Assembly (NCBI GenBank): GCA_027946365.1
Contig: JAPEUQ010000008.1
Coordinates: 1,736,001-1,800,000 of the forward strand
Length of the DNA stretch: 64,000 nucleotides
Direction: 5' to 3'
Origin: Kalmusia sp. IMI 367209
Taxonomy: Eukaryota; Ascomycota; Dothideomycetes; Pleosporales; Didymosphaeriaceae
The notes under the pieces are model-generated. The model did not search any database. It was not told the DNA's origin and worked only from the letters and a program-made list of their open reading frames with translations. A program made the position numbers and the translations under genes. Of the stretch, positions 56,272-64,000 are shown piece by piece; the first letter of the stretch is position 1, and each line of letters begins with the position of its first letter.

Positions 56272-59259
56272 GCGAACAGTCTGAACAAGGTCTCAGAAAG
56301 AAGGGCTGAATAGGCGCCATTATGTGGCAGGTCATTCAAAGTTATAGCCGACATGGCATAACAGGAGGCTAGCTTACGAAAGGTTTAGTATGTGTGATTG
56401 TATGTGAGCCGAACGCAACGTCGGATCTCGTAGAGGCGCAGCCTATGAGAAGGGTTGCTTGCCTTGCTAACTGAGGTAGCAAAACCTGGACGTTATGGAC
56501 ACGAGGTTTGGTAGCGCAAGCGAATGGTAACTCAAGGCGGCGATGTCATTACAACAACATATAGCGTGCTCGATGATAAAAGAACGACAAATCAGAAATT
56601 CTTTGAAGCTCCATGGACGTTCTTATAAGGATTGATGCATTGGTCAACATGAAAAACACGCGTGGGGCTTAGCGAGTGGGGCGAAACCTGGAAAAGTAAT
56701 CGTCCAAGACGGAGACGGCGTTCCGGTCCGTAACCCCTCTGCCGCTTTGTCAGGATTCGGGTCTACAGATTGAACCACCGGCAAATCAGTCATGGCACAG
56801 TCACTTCAATGCTTGAGAGTGTTGAGCGACATAATTACCATTGAGCGACATTGTACAGCAGTCTCAAGTGCCGATGCGCCACAACAGCACCAGAGCCCCT
56901 GTGGCTTTCTATGCCGCGTCAACTAGTCAACGGACTACGGGCGGATTTTGTCGAAATTCTTGGAAAGTACATGTGCAGTTGAAGACCATGTTAGCTATAG
57001 ATAGGATGAATGCAGCGTAAAGCAAGCCTCACACGTGGCTCGGAGGTTTACTTGCGGTGTGAGTGGTTCGTAAAGCATGCACGACATGAACAAGCATCGG
57101 TGTGAGCAGGGGATATCGGTGGAAAGACCAACACGTAGGCTGTCTTCGGTTGTTGCCGAGCGAGGGTATGAGAAAATTAGAGAGGAGGTTCTTGGTATCG
57201 ATATCGGCAATCTAGTCAAGAATGAGTCTGAGCACGATCATATGGGGTTCTTTTAGATACGAATGGAGGACATCTGGGGATGCCGCAGTTCTGCGCGTAC
57301 AAATTCCATATATTTTCTCAGAAGAGGAAGCTTATGTATGAGGTTGAAACGAGCGCCATTCTCACCTATGCTACCCTCCCATCTCCACTCGCGTAGAGAG
57401 GATAGGTAGCAGAGAAAGACGCCAGAGAGGCTCACGCTCTCATTGCTGGAAGAGCTTGATCTAGGGCACTGCCTTTGTCCAAAAGCCATTCACCGAGCCA
57501 TGCAGGGTGTTGATCCGAGGACCGGCTTAATAGACCCACAGATGAAGTTCGAGAACAACAATTGTGAAGCGCCCAAATTGCGGTTTTCAATGCGTTGGTG
57601 TAAGGATGGAATAGCACTTGAGGGTTGGTTGCAGGCGGAGACTGAAATATCAGGAATGGTGGTGTAGACGTCAGAAAGATCGAAGACAATAGCAATCATT
57701 TTACATAAATGGAATACGCCCAGTATCAACTTTTCCTTGTGCGTATTGTTCATTGCTGGCTGACGATGGAAGCGATGGGTATTTACTCGGTGAGTGCAAG
57801 CAAATGCAGTCGTATAAACGCCAGGTGGGTAACCGACGTTACGAGCCTGACTTTCTTCATGAAAGGCACCATGGTCACAAAAGAGTAAAAATTGATGGCA
57901 AAGCGATGAAGAAGGTGAACAAGAAGCTCGATCCAAAGCTGAGGGAGCTAATAGCGCGCCAGTGGCACGTGCACTTGGCGCATCCATCCTGGGACTAGTG
58001 CAATCTAACAACAACTTGAATACAGTGTGTAAGCCGCCACGCATAGCGAAAATCGAACGGAAGCTTGGCACTCCTAAATCTTGGGGTTATCCGTATGGCA
58101 TTGTCATGCTTCCCGCCCTCCGGGCTAGTAGAGGCCCTTATGATGACCCTTAGCAGCCACTTTGCCTGCAGTCAACAAATTGTTCTGCGTAATACTGGGA
58201 ATGATGATGAATGGAAGCGTTCGGTCACGCTATTCCAGCCCTGTTCCTGATCAGTGATGTGTGCTGTGAAATAGATGGGCCGTACTTGATGAGTCCCGAG
58301 AACTCAATCACCTGTGCACGCGCGAAGATAATAGGGCATTCCATGGCTCTTCTCTACACTGTTGCTCGAGCCACATACACAGATTAGCAGCGGTGTCTTC
58401 TTCTCTTTTTACACGTTTTAGGATCTTTGGCCTTGAGGTCGGCTGCGATGTGGTGTGCTTGATGCGGATGGTTATACTCTGATGGGTGGTAGAATTGTAC
58501 GATAGGTCGCGGCGCTACAGACATATCAGCTTCAGAGTCAAATCGAAGATATAGAAACGTGCCTTTGGGTCGGTCATTACTGTGAAGGTTGCCAAAGCGT
58601 TGAGTGAGGAAAATTGTAACCTGGATGATAGCTGGTCGAGGCCAATGAACATTGTGGTGGTCCGCTGCTGATGGTTGATGTTATTCCGGCTATTGTGATG
58701 TATTCGCGCAGTCTCGAGCATCTTATATTTCCTCCTCCGTAGCCGTCTCACACATCTTCACCTGAAGCCGCCACAGCTAACCTTCACCACGTTACCATCT
58801 TCCCCGCCTCAGGTGAGTCAAGCCATTCAACAAAGCCTATACTCCGGCTTGTACGTTCGCTACCGCGAAATTCAGTATGCATAGATCGCGAATGTATGCA
58901 GCCAGTGTTTCAGGTGAACATCCCCTCCATATTCGGCTTAGCCGCAAACCCAATCGAGAAGTAATTCCGCTGAACCGGTCAATGTCCTGCTTGTCGTACT
59001 ACAGTGAGTTTTGCGTATAGGATGGGTTACTCGCAATGGAATAAAGGAATGCAAATACATTGGAAAGTAATTTGTGGTGGAGGCCCTGTGAGAGCCGAGA
59101 ATTTCTTGAGTATATAGTAGTACAAGTAGGAGCCAGTCAATGGCGTCCGGCCATCAAGGCATTACTATTACACGTATTGTTGGCACGCTCCAGGCGCATT
59201 GCCGTGCGGCGCGCATGCGTCACGCATTAGGTCTTATCTTTATTAAGCAAAGACGATCG
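56272..59259. other. Long spacer of about 3 kb
   Basis: Promoter of the GH94 gene lies at the left edge. Open frames at 57490-58071 (minus) and about 57806-57998 (plus) overlap on opposite strands; the plus-strand one ends in a basic, protein-like stretch (KKVNKKLDPKLRELIARQWH), but neither has a family match I recognise. Nothing else supportable. Confidence 0.4.
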
Positions 59260-60746
59260 CTAAAAGTGGACATAGTGGTGGCCGAATGCGGCGTTCAGGG
59301 CATCGATATCTAACGTGACTATGTTTGTGGGCTGAAATTCGTCTTCAGGAATCGTACCTAGAAACCTGTTCCAGGCACGCATGTCAGACATGGTATCATG
59401 AGCCGCTGCAGGGTACGGAGCTGAATGCTGGTTCTGAGGGAAGTTCGCCTGTTGAGTTGACTGTGATGGGTAACGATCCTTTTCTGGCACAGGTGGTGGT
59501 ATGCTTGGAAGTTCTTTCTCGCGCAGGCCAGTTTCGAAGGCCAATCTTGCAATAGCGGCAGCATCTTGGTCAGGGGTATAGAACTCGAGCATATCCTGCA
59601 GTTGAGGCTGCGTGTTCGTTTCCGGATATCCTTCCACCCTCCCAGTGGTCGACGCCTTCCATGAGAACGGGTTTTGGGTTCGCTGTTTACTCTCGAGTAA
59701 GCGACACCATTCCTGCAGTATCTCTGGGCGCTGCAACAATGACCATATCACTCGCGAATGCCTCCAATCTGCCATGGTATGGCCCTTCTTTTCAAAATGC
59801 TGACTGATGTGGTTGCATCGTTCTGACCAATCTCTGCTGAAGTGACTGCAGAATCCACATCCCCATCCAGTCCTGGTCGTCCGTTTCTTTCTTGCGAGTT
59901 CAACGTGTCGTTTTGGAACACAGACCTGGCATCGATGACTTCCCTTATGGTGGTGAATGAAGTCCTTGTCGAGGAAGTAAACATTTAAGCAAAGTTCACA
60001 TTCAAACATCTCGGTTCGCTCTTGGTACGTTTCCTCATGTCGCTTCCAGTCATACTTTTCCCGAAAGCCCTCGCCGCAAGAGGTGCACCAGTACCTAGGC
60101 TCTTTCGCAGAACGGCGAGCCTTCTTAGTTCGCGTAACGCATGTCAGAAAGGGCTCTTTCTCCTGCGAGGGTTGACGTTCGTGCGCTCGCTTAGCCGGGG
60201 TGGATGCTGAGGGCTCCTCTGGTAGCGGTCTGCTTGGCGGCGGCGATCCGATGGGAGAGCGCGCTTCCAGCATTCGTTCCGTTTGGGCAATATATTGTTC
60301 CTGCGAAAACTCGGAAAATTGCGACCAGGTCGTGCTTGTTGATGCGACGGAGCTCCGAGGCTGCCATGATGAGAATACGCTTCCGTCTGATGATCGATGC
60401 ATGGAAGAATGAGTGGACCGAGTGGAGGAAGACTGATGCCGTTGGTGGGAGCGATGCGACTGATCTTGGAAGCCCATCGCGGGGTAGTGCACCGAGAAAC
60501 CGAAAGGCAATGCTGGGGAGGACGTCAATATGGCCCTTTCCTTATGATCGCCGAAAGCCCACGGAATATTCCCAACTCACCATAAGAGTTCTGATCACCA
60601 TAGGGCGGCTGATCATGCGGAATGTACTGATGCTGCCCTCCAAAGTACGCACCAGGCGGACTCGTTTCAAAATCCATCTCTTCGCTCGAGATCGCTTCTC
60701 CCCCGAAAGTATAAGGCGGGCACGCGCCCGAAGACTGACGGTCCAT
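59260..60746 (-). CDS. C2H2-type zinc finger protein
   Basis: Predicted 472-residue protein from exons 60746-60581 and 60512-59260 (68-nt intron, GTGAGT...CCCAG). The N-terminal half is low in structure and Ser/Gln/His-rich (SHRSHQRHQSSSTRSTHSSM). A finger-like region at about residues 200-300 reads YWCTSCGEGFREKYDWKRHE, then ECELCLNVYFLDKDFIHHHKGSH, then CGFCSHFSRDWSERCNHISQHF: three Cys-x2-Cys units with His partners of irregular spacing, so classical C2H2 geometry is clear only in part. Pleosporales carry many such proteins annotated as C2H2 transcription factors; DNA binding is inferred. The C-terminal part (PPPVPEKDRYPSQSTQQANF) looks disordered. Confidence 0.7.
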
Positions 60747-61585
60747 CAATTAAATAAGTGAAGGAGCGTAAGCAGGTGATTAGGGTGAAGAAAAGGGCGA
60801 AGAGGGCAAAGAATCTTGTTGCCTCAGGGAGAAAAAGGCGCGTCATGGTTAACAAACCATCCAGTTCGCGCAAAAGTGCCTGCGGCTGAGGCCAAAGCCT
60901 CCTCAAGGTAAGGGTAAGCATGCGTCTTCACCTGAAACGTTGATCGCACGAACACGCTTGTTTGGCGGTCGCGTTTCGTTTCAAAACGTAGGCACCGAGC
61001 CAGTGGAATGACGTTTGGACCTAGTGTGGAGTGCTGTGCCTACGCAACAGCTTCCGTGCGTTACAGCAAGGTAGCAGGCGAGCGTCCCATGCCACACACA
61101 TTGCGTGTTGCTGTGGAGCTGCCGTACTGGGGGCGGGCCAGTAGTTAGAACCGAAGGGGGCGCTGTTGGGATATTTGGCTGGTTGGCGAACAGGCTGCGA
61201 ATAAGGCTGAAACGGAAGGCAGACTAAAACGCGTTCCGCCAAGCAATTTGTCCTTTTGGCGAGCTTAGGTCATCGTCGTGGATGTAGAGAAACGCCTCAA
61301 TCGAGGGTTTTACCGGCACATGGCGGAAATGGCCTAGGCAACGCAAGTAAGCAGCAGTGTGTCAGCATTTCTCGCTTAGACACGGTTTGTCGGATTGGCA
61401 GCCTTGATTGCACGCTCATTCGGAGGTATTGTTGTCAAAAAGGTGTGTCTACTGGTAAGATCATGACAACAATACCGCCAAACTGCCATCGGCCTGTATA
61501 TGGTAGACTCAATCATCATCATAGATCTTCATATGAACAATCCCTGCGCTTCCAGCTATCGTTCACCCTGGATTATCGTGTGGAA
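60747..61585. other. Spacer
   Basis: Promoter of the zinc-finger gene on the left, then the 3' region of the next gene. Frames on both strands look accidental. Confidence 0.45.
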
Positions 61586-62962
61586 CTAAGCGGAGCAGTG
61601 TTTGCAATCGCAAGCGAAGAGCTCGCTCCTCCCAGTCCAGCGCACTCTTTGGAGCTGAGACCGATCCTCCACCACCGCAATGTCTATCTTAGACGCCCTG
61701 AGAACTGGATAGATTCCTCCCTCGAGGGTGTTCTTTTGGTTCAAGATCACATAGTCGCGAGCAGCTCGGATGATGCCGATGTCTTCTAATTCTCGACGAC
61801 CAATTGCCTCTCGCTCCGCCTCAATATTAGTTAACCTGTTAGTTATGGTAGTTCCTTGTGAAGCGTTGTCATGATCGCACTGTCGTTCCCCATCAGAATT
61901 AGTGCTGCTGAACAGCATGGTCGAGAAGTTCGCTTTGTCTTCCTCGTTGTCTTCAAAGAGCCCTTCCTCCTTACGGTCTACAACGATCTCGAGATGATCT
62001 GTGCTGATTTGTGCTAAGCCGGCTTTGGAATTTGCACTATCCGTTTCAACAGGCAGTCTCGTACCGACTACGAAGGGATCTTCGAAGGGATGTCCTTGGA
62101 AGAAGTAAGGTTCCCGGGGGGACGATAAAATCAGCATCGCATTGGCCTGTGAAGCTGTATGATGGTGGCGTTGTGGTGCTATCTGCGATCCCTGCTGCCG
62201 TAAAGGGACAACTCTAGAGAAAAGGCCGGGAGCGGGTTTTTCCAGCAGTATTGCGTCATCTCGAAAAGGATCCTCGAATGATAGTCCTTGAAAGAAGTCA
62301 CGGCTTCGAGAAAGACATGATGCCGCCGCGTACCACCTCGTATCAACGGTGTTACTGTCCAAGGTGCTTGCACGCGGGACAGTGTAGTTCTGGCGACGCA
62401 ATCCGATCCGCTTCTCTTGGTGCAGCATAGGCGACAGCTCGTTGAATTCCATCTGGCCAATATCGACAAGGTGCTTTAGCGACGGGGTTGTCACGCTCCG
62501 GCTGATCATGGTGCCTTGCCGATTGCGCCCGTCATGCTGCTGGCGGAGCGTCGTATCAATCCATAAACCGTACCCATTCGCGGGACGGTGGGTCGCCTGG
62601 TTGCCAAACCTATCGAATATGTCGTCTATCTCGTGCGAGTCGAGGCTATTCCCATCAGTATAGAACGGGTTTTCTTGAGGCGCTATTTGCTTATCACGAG
62701 CTTCCTGCGCTTTCTGGCGCCGGTTAGATAGCTCGAGGTCCGCTTGCGCAGCAGCATAAAAATCGAGACCCTGTAGCTTCTTCTCGCGCCGCTTCTGCCT
62801 TCTAGACAAGCCGTGCTGCATGTCCTGCTTCGTCTCGTTACGGTGGGCACTGGCCTGAGCACCACTAAAAACACGGCTTGAGCGGTTGGATGTATCGGAG
62901 AGTGATACATATGCGAAGGAGCGAGCAGGAGGTGAGCCTGGTGAGGAGGTATTGTCCCCCAT
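61586..62962 (-). CDS. Hypothetical disordered protein with FEDPF repeats
   Basis: Intronless 458 residues from the ATG at 62962 (MGDNTSSPGSPPARSFAYVS). An upstream in-frame ATG would lengthen it, but the region above it looks like leader. I do not recognise a family. The N-terminal third has a basic helix (LSRRQKRREKKLQGLDFYAA) followed by an alanine-rich stretch. Two copies of a motif, FFQGLSFEDPF and FFQGHPFEDPF (about 62290 and 62090), are 65 residues apart; a third weaker form, ENPFYTDGN, precedes them. The C-terminus is IGRRELEDIGIIRAARDY and a Cys-rich CDCKHC end. Composition (Ser, Arg, Asp, Gln) suggests disorder. Codon use and the absence of stops over 1.4 kb support a real gene. Confidence 0.55.
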   Translation of the reverse strand: MGDNTSSPGSPPARSFAYVSLSDTSNRSSRVFSGAQASAHRNETKQDMQHGLSRRQKRREKKLQGLDFYAAAQADLELSNRRQKAQEARDKQIAPQENPFYTDGNSLDSHEIDDIFDRFGNQATHRPANGYGLWIDTTLRQQHDGRNRQGTMISRSVTTPSLKHLVDIGQMEFNELSPMLHQEKRIGLRRQNYTVPRASTLDSNTVDTRWYAAASCLSRSRDFFQGLSFEDPFRDDAILLEKPAPGLFSRVVPLRQQGSQIAPQRHHHTASQANAMLILSSPREPYFFQGHPFEDPFVVGTRLPVETDSANSKAGLAQISTDHLEIVVDRKEEGLFEDNEEDKANFSTMLFSSTNSDGERQCDHDNASQGTTITNRLTNIEAEREAIGRRELEDIGIIRAARDYVILNQKNTLEGGIYPVLRASKIDIAVVEDRSQLQRVRWTGRSELFACDCKHCSA

Positions 62963-64000
62963 GTTGACTGAAGTTGAGGTTGACTTACAACCGGGGATTT
63001 GTGGTGAGTGTAGAAGCGAAGTGGGCGTAACCTTATGTGCATTCTTGTTTTCACCAAGACACCGCACGCCCATCCTGGTTGTCCCCCTCGCTAGACCTGA
63101 ATTGCAGACGAACAAAACTGCTGCTATCTATTGACCAACCCCAGAACGATCTACCGACCGCCCACCTCTTACTCTCGCTTAATTACATGTGCAGCAAAGC
63201 TTCGCACTGATGAAGATAGAGGCGCACGCCTGACACGGTACGGAAAGTCAGGGTGCTTCCCTACCCACTAGCAACAGCTAGCTTCAAAGACGGAGCACCA
63301 AGATACTCCAAATGGTTCGTCCTATCAAGAGGGGACGGCACGCCCGCCGGCGACATGGAGGCTCGCTGTAGATTGCCCAACCGAAGGTATGCTAATTGTC
63401 TGCTAACATTAATGAGGCACCCAAGTGCTTCGTGAAGGCCAGCTCCTCCCTATACAGAGCACGTATCGGCCATTGAGCCTTGGAGTGCTCTCTTTTCTTG
63501 TCACCAGTATATGAACGTCGCGCCTTTGTACACAGAAAGTTAGCAAGAAACTGTCGGCTGCAGGGCAAGATCACTTTGACGCGTACATCCTCTGACTCCT
63601 CTGCCGGTGGAGAAACGAAGTATACCGCAAACTTTCGCATACCCGCAGTCCGGAAAGTGACAACTCCAAGGCGCACAGCATTCAGCGTCGAGCGATCCAA
63701 AGTACAGACAGGGGCGCGCTGGACGAGAACTGCTAAAATCGTCACCTTGACTTCAGCAGGAGCGGCCACATCGCTGGCCCCGTCCATACGATTGCGAGCA
63801 TCTGTATGGATCAACAACGGCTAGTCGACAGCGTGCGTCCGGAGACATCTGAGGACGACCCATCCACAGCGGATATCTCTACTGATCCCAGTGCTGGCAT
63901 CGACTAACCGACAACACGTCCGATATCCAAAGAAGGGAACATTGTGTTGAGATGTGTGTGTGAAGGCAGAGGCGCGAGAGGTGGTGCCAGATGCATACTT
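62963..64000. other. Right-edge stretch
   Basis: Promoter of the gene ending at 62962, then sequence with overlapping open frames on both strands at 63390-63830. Neither has a recognisable domain, and the window ends here, so a gene entering from the right cannot be excluded. Confidence 0.35.

Noticed and set aside
57490..58071. A 193-codon minus-strand frame
   Set aside because: No domain, no intron partners, and it overlaps an equally likely frame on the other strand.
63392..63824. Two overlapping frames at the right edge on opposite strands
   Set aside because: Neither shows a domain; the gene context is cut off by the window end.

Overview
The window looks like nuclear DNA of a filamentous ascomycete, most likely a Dothideomycete of the Pleosporales type. 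This rests on introns of mostly 46-110 nt with GT-AG ends and CTAAC/CTGAC-type branch points, on compact genes on both strands, and on fungal families (RHO1, UFD2, HLJ1, CCZ1, COA1, DUF6594, DUF6055, DUF7598, GH94). Species cannot be fixed from the sequence alone. There is no operon, CRISPR array or rRNA, and I recognised no tRNA.

Layout. 1-6.9 kb: a secreted cupredoxin, a tiny four-exon SERF/4F5 gene and a four-pass membrane protein (DUF7598). 6.9-17.1 kb: a gene-poor, locally AT-rich accessory stretch with a 31-unit CTT microsatellite, a diverged repeat pair with RIP-like changes, two retropepsin-like genes without reverse transcriptase, and a DUF6594 membrane protein. 17.1-27 kb: a housekeeping block with COA1, HLJ1, an AIM19-like gene, UFD2 and RHO1. 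28.4-39.2 kb: a GPI-type aspartic protease with an altered first catalytic motif, CCZ1 (two reading-frame breaks as given), mitochondrial FMT1, and a convergent pair of a short-chain dehydrogenase and a sugar transporter. 40.3-48 kb: TCF25/RQC1 and PTC5 from a 199-bp divergent promoter, a secreted DUF6055 protein with HEFGH, and a monocarboxylate-type MFS transporter. 48.8-64 kb: a lineage-specific membrane protein, an F-box-like protein, an intronless GH94 phosphorylase (probable cellobionic acid phosphorylase), a C2H2-type protein and a disordered protein with FEDPF repeats, separated by long gene-free spacers.

How the genes work together. Two themes recur. One is protein quality control: HLJ1 and UFD2 act in ER-associated degradation and lie two genes apart, and RQC1 acts on stalled ribosomes. 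The other is mitochondria: COA1, AIM19-like, FMT1 and PTC5. Secreted or nutrient functions (cupredoxin, aspartic protease, DUF6055, GH94, two MFS transporters, SDR) fit a saprobic or plant-associated life. Exon structures were built by hand from splice sites and reading frame; those that close in frame from ATG to stop are given higher confidence.
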